Shown: one piece after another, positions 8,703 to 16,474 of the stretch
Layout of the letters: the number at the start of each line of letters is the position of its first letter
Numbering within the stretch: the stretch's first letter is position 1
From: Halomonas gemina
GTDB taxonomy: Bacteria; Pseudomonadota; Gammaproteobacteria; Pseudomonadales; Halomonadaceae
NCBI RefSeq assembly: GCF_023554995.1
Contig: NZ_JAMJPK010000006.1
Location: 248,001-312,000 of the forward strand
Length of the DNA stretch: 64,000 nucleotides
Direction of reading: 5' to 3'
Translations under genes and position numbers: made by a program
The notes under the pieces: model-generated
Databases searched by the model: none
What the model was told of the DNA's origin: nothing
What the model saw: only the letters and a program-made list of their open reading frames with translations

Positions 8703-8743
8703 CCAGAATGCCCAGGCACCAATACACAACAAATGGATATCGT

Positions 8744-10159
8744 ATGAGCAATATCGACTGGGTGATGATAGTCCTGTACTTCCTGCTGATGATCGGCATC
8801 GGGGTGTACAGCGCTGTCAGGGTAAAAAACAGCGAGGATTTCGCTGTCGCGGGCAACAAGATCATCTGGCCCGTCCTCTTCGCTACGCTTTCTGCCTCCT
8901 TCCTGGGCGGCGGCTCCAGCCTGGGTCGTGCCGGTCAGACCTTCAGTGACGGCTACGTCTTCCTCTTCGCAGCCTCCGGCTTCGCCATCCAGACCTTCCT
9001 GTCGGGTTGGCTGATCGCGCCGCGGCTGAAGCGCTATCCCGGCGCCCAGACCCTGGGCGACATCATGCAGGCGCACTACGGCGGAGGGGCCCGCCTGATC
9101 AGCGCGGTGCTGTCGCTGGTGTTCTGCGTGGGCATCCTGGGTGCCCAGGCGCTGGCCATCGGCACCATCTTCCAGGCTATCCTCGGCACCAGCATCACCA
9201 CCGGCATCCTGCTCGGTATGGTCATCGTCATGGTCTACTCGGTGGCCGGCGGCATGTGGGCGGTCATCCAGACGGACGTGGTGCAGTTCCTGCTGCTGGG
9301 CGTCTTCCTGCCCGTCACGCTGATCATCGGCCTGCAGCAGGTCGGCGGCCCGGCGGAGCTCGCCGCGGCCCTGCCGGACGGCCACTTCAGTGTCATGGGC
9401 AGCTACGAGATCACCACCTTCGTCACCATCTTCATCGCCTTCATGCTCGGCGAGGCGCTGGTGCAGCCCTATGCCCAGCGGGCCTTCTGCGCGCCGAACC
9501 CCAAGCATGCCCAGAAGGGCTATATGCTGGCCGGGGTGTTCGGCCTGATGTTCTTCACCGTCACGGCGACCCTGGGGGTCCTGGCCGTGGTCATGTTCCC
9601 GGACATCTCCCCGGACCAGGCCCTGCCCACACTGGTCAAGAACATCCTGCCAGTGGGGATCACGGGGCTCGTGCTGGCGGCGCTGCTGGCCGTGGTCATG
9701 TCGACCGCCGACTCCTACCTGAACTCGACGGCCGTGGTCTTCGTCCGCGACATCTACTCCAAGCACATCAACCGTGAGGCGACCTCGAAGCAGCACCTGA
9801 AGATCGAGCGCTGGGTCAGCTTGCTGGTGGGCGTAGCGGCCACGCTGTTCGCCCTGACGGCCACCTCCATCGTCGATGCGCTGCTGATGAGCTACGCCCT
9901 CTGGGCGCCCACCATGATCATCCCGCTGGTCGGTGCCGTGCTGTTCGACGTGATGAGCAAGCGTGCCGCGCTGTCCGCCATCGTTCTGGGCGGTGCCACC
10001 ACCGCACTGTGGAACTGGGGGCCCTTCCCGCTCCAGGAGCTGACCGGGCTCACCCCGCTGCTCGCTGGCGTGTTCACCAACCTCGCGGTCTTCGTCCTGG
10101 TGGCGATGACCGACAAGCAGACCCAGAGCATCCACACCGTCCTGGAGGGCAAGTCATGA
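8744..10159 (+). CDS. Sodium:solute symporter (SSS family)
   Basis: 471 residues from ATG 8744 (MSNIDWVMIVLYFLLMIGIG), chosen so that the protein begins just before the first membrane helix; a longer frame upstream has no family similarity. The helix content fits the usual 13-helix LeuT-fold plan. The segment NSEDFAVAGNKIIWPVLFAT and the conserved SFLGGGSSLGRAG lie in the first third, and the Na2-site type segment MSTADSYLNSTAVVFVRDIY in helix 8-9. It would import an organic solute with sodium, which suits a halophile. The next, tiny gene overlaps its stop by four bases (ATGA), so the two are translationally coupled. Confidence 0.92.
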   Translation: MSNIDWVMIVLYFLLMIGIGVYSAVRVKNSEDFAVAGNKIIWPVLFATLSASFLGGGSSLGRAGQTFSDGYVFLFAASGFAIQTFLSGWLIAPRLKRYPGAQTLGDIMQAHYGGGARLISAVLSLVFCVGILGAQALAIGTIFQAILGTSITTGILLGMVIVMVYSVAGGMWAVIQTDVVQFLLLGVFLPVTLIIGLQQVGGPAELAAALPDGHFSVMGSYEITTFVTIFIAFMLGEALVQPYAQRAFCAPNPKHAQKGYMLAGVFGLMFFTVTATLGVLAVVMFPDISPDQALPTLVKNILPVGITGLVLAALLAVVMSTADSYLNSTAVVFVRDIYSKHINREATSKQHLKIERWVSLLVGVAATLFALTATSIVDALLMSYALWAPTMIIPLVGAVLFDVMSKRAALSAIVLGGATTALWNWGPFPLQELTGLTPLLAGVFTNLAVFVLVAMTDKQTQSIHTVLEGKS

Positions 10160-10272
10160 TTCTCTTTTCCGCCGCCATCTATGGCGTGAGTGCCCTGTGC
10201 ATCGCCACGTCACTCTACGTCGGCATCGTCAGCCTGAAGTTCTACGCAGACGACGCCAAGAACATGAAATGA
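10156..10272 (+). CDS. Small single-helix membrane protein, candidate symporter accessory subunit
   Basis: 38 residues: a hydrophobic helix (MILFSAAIYGVSALCIATSL continuing YVGIVSL) and a short charged tail ending DDAKNMK. The ATG overlaps the stop of the symporter gene (ATGA), so translation is coupled, and a strong terminator follows directly, so the pair form one transcription unit. Small hydrophobic proteins encoded immediately after sodium symporters are known in some systems (for example the MetP/MetS methionine transporter). By analogy this may stabilise or be required for the symporter; that is inference. Confidence 0.7.
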   Translation: MILFSAAIYGVSALCIATSLYVGIVSLKFYADDAKNMK

Positions 10273-10276
10273 TCAG

Positions 10277-10312
10277 GAGCGACGGGGGAGCCATGCTCCC
10301 CCGTCGCTCTTT
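10277..10312 (+). terminator. Strong rho-independent terminator
   Basis: A perfect 15-bp stem (GAGCGACGGGGGAGC with GCTCCCCCGTCGCTC) around the loop CAT, followed by TTT. It ends the symporter/small-protein unit and lies 16 bases before the next gene, which must therefore have its own promoter or depend on read-through. Confidence 0.85.
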
Positions 10313-10327
10313 CAGGATGCATGAGTC

Positions 10328-11551
10328 ATGGATCACTCAATCATTGTGGTAGGGGCGGGCGTCGTGGGGCTCAACACCGCGATCGCCCTCGCTAGGAAGG
10401 GCCACGACACCTGCCTGATGGACACCGGCGTGCCGGGCGCCGGCACGTCCTTCGGCAATGCCGGCATCATCGCCAACTATGCCGTCATGCCCTTGATCAC
10501 CCCGAGCCTCAGGAAGAGCCTGGTGCCGATGGTGCTCGACCGGGACAGCCCGGTGTCCATCCAGTCGAGCTATGCGCTCCGGCTCTCGAAGTTCGGCCGG
10601 TACTTCCTCCGCGCCACGCGGCAGCGGGAGTGGGAGGCCAGCGGCCATTCGATGGGCTCGCTGATGAAGGATGCCTGGCGCTGCTGGGAAATGGTGCTCG
10701 AGGCCTCTGGCAGCACGTCGCTGGTGAAGTCCTCGGGGGTCGTCGTGGCCTTCGAGAAGCTGGCGTCGTTCCAGGAGTTCCTGGACATCGAGGTGCAGTA
10801 CAAGAAGGCCTTCGACATTCCCTATGAGACCCTCGACGGCGACGAGGTCAGGGAAAAGGTCGGGGGGCTCAGGAACTCGCACAGTGGCGGGGTCTTCTAT
10901 CCCGACGCCCGCTTTGCCGTCGATCCCTATGCCCTCAGTCGGCATCTCTTTGAGCACTACTTGGCCATCGGCGGCCAGTTCGAAGAGGCCAGCCTCGAGG
11001 CGATTCGCCCCGTCGACGGGGGACACACTCTCACGCTGAAAGACGGCGAGCTTTCGGCAAGGCAGGTGGTGCTGGCGACCGGCACCGCCACGAAGCAGCT
11101 GCTCAAGGGCCTCGGCGTCGACCTGCCCATCGCCTCCGAGCGCGGCTACCACGCCATCGTCGATGCGCCGCTGGAGATGGTGCGGCCGGTGGGGCTCGCC
11201 AACCACGGCGTCTTTGCCACGCCCATGCAGAACGGCGTGCGCATCGCCGGTCTCTCGGAGTTTGCGCGCCAGGATGCCTCGGCGAACCGGCAGCGCATCG
11301 CGCAGCTCGACCGCATCTCCCGGCATCACTTCGGAGCAGGAATCCGGACGCCTTGGGTGGGATCACGCTCCACCACCCCGGACGGCGTGCCCTATGTCGG
11401 GGGGCTTCGCCGCCATCCGGGGCTCTGGGTCAATACGGGGCATGGCCACCTGGGCCTGACCCTCGCCGCCGTCACCGCCCGGGCCCTCGCCGACGAGGTG
11501 GAATCCGGCGTGGCTGCCATGAATCCCTTCTCGCCCCACCGGCACCTTTAG
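10328..11551 (+). CDS. FAD-dependent D-amino-acid dehydrogenase-like oxidoreductase
   Basis: 407 residues. It starts with the motif SIIVVGAGVVGLNTAIALAR at residue 4 and has the DadA-like GAGTSFGNAGIIANYAVMPL segment and a C-terminal GLWVNTGHGHLGLTLAAVTA FAD-binding segment. The length matches DadA-type dehydrogenases. It is the third DAO-fold enzyme within 11 kb and heads a probable operon with a 2-hydroxyacid dehydrogenase (29-base gap), a class II aldolase-like protein and a LysR. Such a set could deaminate a (hydroxy)amino acid to a 2-oxo acid, then reduce or cleave it. The substrate is unknown. Confidence 0.85.
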   Translation: MDHSIIVVGAGVVGLNTAIALARKGHDTCLMDTGVPGAGTSFGNAGIIANYAVMPLITPSLRKSLVPMVLDRDSPVSIQSSYALRLSKFGRYFLRATRQREWEASGHSMGSLMKDAWRCWEMVLEASGSTSLVKSSGVVVAFEKLASFQEFLDIEVQYKKAFDIPYETLDGDEVREKVGGLRNSHSGGVFYPDARFAVDPYALSRHLFEHYLAIGGQFEEASLEAIRPVDGGHTLTLKDGELSARQVVLATGTATKQLLKGLGVDLPIASERGYHAIVDAPLEMVRPVGLANHGVFATPMQNGVRIAGLSEFARQDASANRQRIAQLDRISRHHFGAGIRTPWVGSRSTTPDGVPYVGGLRRHPGLWVNTGHGHLGLTLAAVTARALADEVESGVAAMNPFSPHRHL

Positions 11552-11580
11552 CTCCTCGAATAACAACGGAAGGAGGCTCC

Positions 11581-12537
11581 ATGAGTCACGCGACCCCGAT
11601 CCTCGGCGTCTACCTGAGTGATTCGCTCGACCTCGAGGCCCTCTATGGCGACGCGCTGCGCGAGAGGGCCGACGACGTTGTCCTGCGTTATCCGCACGAG
11701 ATCGACCACCCCGAGGATGTGCGATTCGCGATCTGCTGGCTGCCCGACGAGCGGGCCTTCGAGCCCTATCCCAACCTGGCGCTCGCCATGTCGACCGGCG
11801 CCGGCGTTGACGCCCTGCTGGCGCATCCCGGCCTGGATGAATCGGTGAAGATCGCCCGGGTGCGTGACCCGCACCAGGCCGACCTGATGGCCGGCTTTGC
11901 CGCGCACGAGGTGCTCCATCGGGAGCGGGAGTTCGCCACCCTGGAGCGCAACGCCGCCTCGGCGCGCTGGGCGCCGCTGCCCATGCGCGCGCCGGCCTCT
12001 GCCACGGTGGCGGTGCTGGGGCATGGCACCATGGGCCGTGCCGTGGTGCAGGCCATGGCCGCGCTCGGGTTTTCCGTGCGCGTAGCCTGCCGCGGCGTGC
12101 CAGAGGCGCCGGTTGAGGGCGTGACCTACTTGACGGGCGAGGGCGCCGCGCTGGCTGCGGCGAAGGGCGCCGACTACCTGATCAACGTGCTGCCGCTGAC
12201 GGCCTCGACCGAAGACGTGCTCGACCGGACGCTCTTCGCGACCCTCGCCCCGGGGGCCTGGCTGGTGCAGATCGGCCGCGGCGAGCATCTGGTCGAGGAG
12301 GACCTGATCGAGGCCCTTGAGCGTGGCCGCCTGGCCGGGGCAAGCCTGGACGTGTTCCGCGACGAGCCGCTGCACTCCGACCATCCCTTCTGGCAGGATG
12401 ACCGGCTGCGTATCACGCCGCACATCGCCAGCGACACCCTGACGGAGGTGGTGGCGGGGCAGGTGATCGATACCGCCCGTGCCCTGCGTGACGGTCAGCC
12501 GCTCGCCACGGGTGTCGACCGGGCCCGCGGTTACTGA
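11581..12537 (+). CDS. D-isomer-specific 2-hydroxyacid dehydrogenase (GhrA-like)
   Basis: 318 residues from ATG 11581 with a GGAAGGAGG ribosome-binding site; an in-frame extension back to 11353 lies inside the preceding gene. The NAD(P)-binding motif is TVAVLGHGTMGRAV (GxGxxG, about residues 141-154). The catalytic Arg is in VQIGRGEHLVEEDLI, the Glu in DVFRDEPLHSDHPFW and the His in RITPHIAS. This arrangement is that of glyoxylate/hydroxypyruvate reductase A and relatives, which interconvert 2-oxo and D-2-hydroxy acids. Its neighbours suggest that it handles the oxo acid released by the FAD dehydrogenase. Confidence 0.88.
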   Translation: MSHATPILGVYLSDSLDLEALYGDALRERADDVVLRYPHEIDHPEDVRFAICWLPDERAFEPYPNLALAMSTGAGVDALLAHPGLDESVKIARVRDPHQADLMAGFAAHEVLHREREFATLERNAASARWAPLPMRAPASATVAVLGHGTMGRAVVQAMAALGFSVRVACRGVPEAPVEGVTYLTGEGAALAAAKGADYLINVLPLTASTEDVLDRTLFATLAPGAWLVQIGRGEHLVEEDLIEALERGRLAGASLDVFRDEPLHSDHPFWQDDRLRITPHIASDTLTEVVAGQVIDTARALRDGQPLATGVDRARGY

Positions 12538-12603
12538 AGCGCCGCCCGTTCACGCGCCACGACGACCCACCTGCCTCTATATACCTATTTAAAGGAGCGT
12601 CCC

Positions 12604-13371
12604 ATGAGCCTGCACCAGCCCCGTCGCACCCCGATAAGCGACGCCGAGAAAGAGACCCGCATTGCCCTGGCGGCCTGCTACCGCCTGGCGGCGTACTACC
12701 GCATGACGGACCTGATCTACACCCACATCACCGCGCGGGTCCCCGGGGAGGAGGGGCGTTTCCTGATCAACCCCTATGGCTGGCGGTGGGAGGAGATCAC
12801 CGCGTCCTCGCTGGTGAAGATCGACGTCGACGGCAACAAGGTGGATGACAGCCCGGAAAGGGTGAACCCGGCCGGCTTCACCATCCACTCGGCGATCCAT
12901 CGGGCGAGCCACGGCGCCGCCTGGGTGATGCACACCCACACCCGCGCCGGGATCACGGTGTGCTCGATGGAGGCGGGGCTCGAGACCCGGCTCAACCAGA
13001 TCTCGCTGCAGTTCCACGACCGGGTGTCCTACCACGACTACGAGGGCATCGCCCTTAACTTGGAGGAGCGCGAGCGCATCGTTGCGAGCCTCGGCGACAA
13101 CCCGGTGCTGCTGCTGCGCAACCACGGCCTGCTGACTACCGGGGCCTCGGCCGCCGAGATGTTCAACAACATGTTCTATCTCGAGCGCGCCTGCGAGCTG
13201 CAGGTGGCGGCGCAGTCGACCGGCCAGCCGCTGCGGCTGGTGTCGGAGGAGGTCGCCCGTCACGTGGCCCGCCAGTACGATGCCGCCAACCACGAGGATG
13301 GCGACCTCGGGCTCGAGTGGGCGGGGCACCTGCGTACCCTCGAGGCGCTGGATCCGGGCTACAAGGATTGA
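12604..13371 (+). CDS. Class II aldolase/adducin-family protein
   Basis: 255 residues. The three zinc-ligand histidines are recognisable in MHTHTRAG (about residues 117-124) and in LLRNHGLLTTG. The acid/base Glu of L-fuculose-phosphate aldolase (in SSE..(F/I)H) appears to be replaced: the equivalent stretch reads NPAGFTIHSAIHRA. The protein may therefore be a non-aldolase adducin-type member or use another residue. It lies in the FAD dehydrogenase / hydroxyacid dehydrogenase unit with an AAAGGAG ribosome-binding site. A retro-aldol or decarboxylase-like step on a hydroxy-oxo acid is possible but unproven. Confidence 0.8.
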   Translation: MSLHQPRRTPISDAEKETRIALAACYRLAAYYRMTDLIYTHITARVPGEEGRFLINPYGWRWEEITASSLVKIDVDGNKVDDSPERVNPAGFTIHSAIHRASHGAAWVMHTHTRAGITVCSMEAGLETRLNQISLQFHDRVSYHDYEGIALNLEERERIVASLGDNPVLLLRNHGLLTTGASAAEMFNNMFYLERACELQVAAQSTGQPLRLVSEEVARHVARQYDAANHEDGDLGLEWAGHLRTLEALDPGYKD

Positions 13372-13486
13372 GGGCGCTCCGGAGGAAAGCCGGATGACCG
13401 CCCGTGCGGTTGTCGCCGAGGGGGGATTCTGGCTTTAATGGCTCCACCCCATTTCACGCCCCAGCTACCCCCTCGGTCCTCCTGAC

Positions 13487-14392
13487 ATGCTGAACCCGCG
13501 GCAGCTCTCCCTCTTCCAGTCGATCGCCCTCACGGGCAGCATCAGTGCCGCGGCCAGGCAGCTGGGCATCTCGCAGCCCGCCGCAAGCAACATGCTGGGA
13601 CGGCTGGAGGAGGCCGTCGGCTTCGTTCTGTTCAAGCGCATGCAGGGGCAGCTGGAGATCACGCCCGAGGGGTCCGCCCTTCTGATCGAGGCGACGCATG
13701 CGCTGGACGTCCTGAAGAACCTGGAGACCCGGGCCGAGCAGCTCGTCAGGCTGGAGCACGGCACGCTCACGGTCGGGGCGCTGGGCTGGGTGTCGACGGG
13801 CGTACTGCCCTACGTCGTCGCGGACTTCATGAGAGCCCATCCCGGCCTCAAGGTCTCGTTGCAGACCCATCCCTCGACCAAGGTGGTCGATACCGTCATC
13901 GCCGGCCATTTCGATATCGGGGTGGTGGAGACCCCCTCTCCGACGCCGTCGCTGAGGATCTCGCCCTTCCAAGTCGAGCTGATCGCCGTGCTGCCGGAGG
14001 GGAGCGACCTGATGGAGGCGAACACCCTGACGCCCGAGCAGCTGAACGGGGTGCCGCTGGTCACGCTGGACAGGTCGCATCCGACCACCCAGCGCCTGTT
14101 GCAGAACTTCAACCTGGTGGGGGCGGAGTGCCACATCGTTGCGGAGTCGCACCTCTTCTCGCCGGCCCTGGTCATGTGCCAGGAGGGCGTGGGCATCGCC
14201 ATCGTCGACGAGCACACCGCGAAGCAGCATCATGTCGATCCCCGTCGGATCAAGAGGCTCTCGCCCTCGATCCCCTTCCCGGTCTCGGTGATCACCGCCC
14301 AGCACCGTCCACGCTCGCGGCTTTCCCACGCCTTCGAGCGCCTGCTCATGCAGCATATGGCGACCCTCTCGACGTCCAGCGAGACCGTCTGA
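13487..14392 (+). CDS. LysR-family transcriptional regulator
   Basis: 301 residues with an N-terminal helix-turn-helix (LNPRQLSLFQSIALTGSISA, then AARQLGISQPAASNMLGRLE) and a LysR effector domain. It closes the FAD dehydrogenase / hydroxyacid dehydrogenase / aldolase-like set on the same strand, 115 bases after the aldolase-like gene. It is the best candidate regulator of that set and perhaps of the symporter unit with the paired repeats at 8655-8702. Confidence 0.86.
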   Translation: MLNPRQLSLFQSIALTGSISAAARQLGISQPAASNMLGRLEEAVGFVLFKRMQGQLEITPEGSALLIEATHALDVLKNLETRAEQLVRLEHGTLTVGALGWVSTGVLPYVVADFMRAHPGLKVSLQTHPSTKVVDTVIAGHFDIGVVETPSPTPSLRISPFQVELIAVLPEGSDLMEANTLTPEQLNGVPLVTLDRSHPTTQRLLQNFNLVGAECHIVAESHLFSPALVMCQEGVGIAIVDEHTAKQHHVDPRRIKRLSPSIPFPVSVITAQHRPRSRLSHAFERLLMQHMATLSTSSETV

Positions 14393-14904
14393 GCTTCCAT
14401 TCGCCCCAGCGGCTGGGCGCCAAGGCGACGCCCGGCCCGCCGCAGTAACGCGCCTGTCGGGGTTCCCGGCATCTCCCCCCGGCCGCCAGCGGTCAATGGT
14501 CGAGGTGGAGACACTGTTCTGGCGGGGCAGCTCGCTATCAATGATGCTGAAGTGCGCTGACTTGATCTCGGCACGTGTCTTCGGTGTCGTCTTCGCATAT
14601 TTATGTAGCTAAAGTCCACGAATCTGCTACCGGATGAGTTGCTAAAGAAGCTTCCTGGCTGCTAGCAGGGGATAATTTCTATGGGTGCTATGATCATTCG
14701 GGCACCCAACAGTTGGGGGTTTTTGATCGCTGCAGACGCCCATGAACGAATTGTTCAGTCATTCATTAGCGTGATTAGTGTTTTTAGAGTCAACGAGTGA
14801 GTCAATTAGTGTCTGAAGGTATAACATGGCGACATTCCAGGAAAACAAAAAAGCATTTGATATTATATCTGTCTATGTCCAAGCTTTGTTCTACAAACTT
14901 ATAA
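14393..14904 (+). other. Intergenic segment containing the change to AT-rich DNA
   Basis: The first 200 bases are GC-rich like the preceding genes. From about 14600 the sequence becomes clearly AT-rich and stays so through the next eight genes. I see no intact gene. GGGTGC and GCACCC arms (14683-14707) ahead of a GGGGGTTTTTG run could form a weak terminator, and the AT-rich stretch 14850-14904 probably carries the promoter of the next gene. No copy of the yicC 3' end was recognised here, so the exact left island boundary is not fixed. Confidence 0.5.
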
Positions 14905-16434
14905 ATGAATAAAAAACTAATGAAAAATGTTAACGGAAAAAAATTTGATGTTGTAATCATCGGCGGGGGGATTATTGGAGCTAGTACCGCCCGCGAAGTC
15001 GCTGCCGAGGGTTACTCCGTGCTGCTGGTGGAAAAAGATGATTTTGCATCTGGCGCCACCAGTCGTTCCAGTAGGCTTCTTCACTGTGGTCTCAGGTATT
15101 TTGAGGCGCCGAAGCCAGTAAGAACCTTCATGATGAATCCGACCAGGCTGTTAAATGCTTTAAAGATGTCAAAGCAAGCCATGAAGGCAAGGTACGAGAT
15201 CGTCAAATCGGTCCCGCAGCGCGTCAACAAAATCAATTTCATCCTGCCGATCTACTCTGACGATGACTTCAAGCCATGGCAGATTGATATCGGCTTCTCC
15301 TTGTTGTCGCGCTTTACCCCTAACGACGTCCCGCTTGACTATCAAAGAATTGGGAAAAGCGAAGCTCTAGAAAATCCCCTCATCGCGTCACTATCTAACA
15401 AAGATAAACTGATTGGAGCCGCCAAGTTTACAGAATACCAGTTCAATTGGCCGGAAAGACTCTGTGTAGATGCAGTCATGGATGCCAAGCGCCTTGGCGC
15501 TGTAACACTAAATTATACGGTCGCCAAGATAAAGGACGCGTCAGGGTGTGAAAGGACGATTGAGTTGAAGGATCACGCAGGTAAGACGGCTCAAGTCAAG
15601 GCATCCCGCGTGATGGTAATGGCTGGTGCATGGATTGACCGAGTGCTAGCGGACGTTGAAAGCACCATGCCACGCAAGTCAACGGGGACAAAAGGTGCTC
15701 ATATTGTCGTCAAGTTACCGGAATCCTGCAGAGGACAGGGGATCACCAAGTTAAACAGCCAAGGTGAACCCTTCTATTGCATTCCTTGGTCAGACTATCA
15801 CTACATCGGGCCCACGGAGACTTTGTATGAGGGCAATCTCGATGAGGTGCATGCGGATAGCGCTGACGTAAGATTTCTCCTTAAGGAAACAGCCTCACTC
15901 TTTCCCGGTCTGAAAATCACCCATGAGGATGTTATCAGTACCTGGGCAGGGGTACGTCCTTTGACCTTCGACGAAAACCAGCTGAAAGGGGCGCGTAATA
16001 AGGTCCTTCATGACCTCTCCAGACATGGTCTGCCGGGCGTCTACGCGCTTACAGCGGGCCCTATCATGAGTCACAGAGATACAGGCAGGGAAGTCGTCAC
16101 TAAGCTACTCCAGGAAATAGAGCCGCACGGACAGAAAATATCATTCGAGTATGTGTCCGATTTTTCCTTGAATTATGCGGACAATTTCTATTCCAAATTT
16201 AGCGAACAAAGTATCAAGAAGGCTGTTAACGATGAAGATGCCAGAACAATTTTCGATGTTATCTACAGGAGGTTAGGTATTGGATGGGATTACGATGCTT
16301 TACCTGAGCTTGACGTCGACCATGTCAGCCGCATCATGGCGAAGGAGCTTCACTGGGAAGAGGACGATAGAGAAAGAGAGGTAGAAAAATTTCTCAGAGA
16401 AACTAAAAAGTTATTCGATGTGCCGGATATCTGA
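14905..16434 (+). CDS. FAD-dependent glycerol-3-phosphate dehydrogenase-like protein (GlpD family)
   Basis: 509 residues, full GlpD length. The FAD motif DVVIIGGGIIGASTAREVAA is followed by GlpD-type segments (GATSRSSRLLHCGLRYFE) and the C-terminal GlpD domain (VIYRRLGIGWDYDALPELDV). Classical GlpD oxidises sn-glycerol 3-phosphate and feeds the quinone pool. Here the gene is not with glycerol genes but heads a peptide-type ABC transporter operon, so the true substrate may be a related polyol phosphate or another compound. It lies in AT-rich DNA unlike the flanking chromosome. The start is provisional: no clear ribosome-binding site precedes 14905. Confidence 0.8.
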   Translation: MNKKLMKNVNGKKFDVVIIGGGIIGASTAREVAAEGYSVLLVEKDDFASGATSRSSRLLHCGLRYFEAPKPVRTFMMNPTRLLNALKMSKQAMKARYEIVKSVPQRVNKINFILPIYSDDDFKPWQIDIGFSLLSRFTPNDVPLDYQRIGKSEALENPLIASLSNKDKLIGAAKFTEYQFNWPERLCVDAVMDAKRLGAVTLNYTVAKIKDASGCERTIELKDHAGKTAQVKASRVMVMAGAWIDRVLADVESTMPRKSTGTKGAHIVVKLPESCRGQGITKLNSQGEPFYCIPWSDYHYIGPTETLYEGNLDEVHADSADVRFLLKETASLFPGLKITHEDVISTWAGVRPLTFDENQLKGARNKVLHDLSRHGLPGVYALTAGPIMSHRDTGREVVTKLLQEIEPHGQKISFEYVSDFSLNYADNFYSKFSEQSIKKAVNDEDARTIFDVIYRRLGIGWDYDALPELDVDHVSRIMAKELHWEEDDREREVEKFLRETKKLFDVPDI

Positions 16435-16474
16435 GTGATCATGTTTTCATTAAATTACAAAAGGAAATAAAACA

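Noticed and set aside
8684..10135. A 483-codon open frame antisense to the symporter gene
   Set aside because: Composition is His/Gln/Gly/Asp-rich with no family features; it is the usual antisense frame of a GC-rich gene.
11353..11580. Longer start for the 2-hydroxyacid dehydrogenase
   Set aside because: The extension lies inside the preceding FAD dehydrogenase and lacks family similarity; ATG 11581 has a strong ribosome-binding site.
14683..14723. Possible left attachment site or terminator of the island
   Set aside because: Only six base pairs can form and no match to the yicC 3' end was found, so it is not reported as a boundary.
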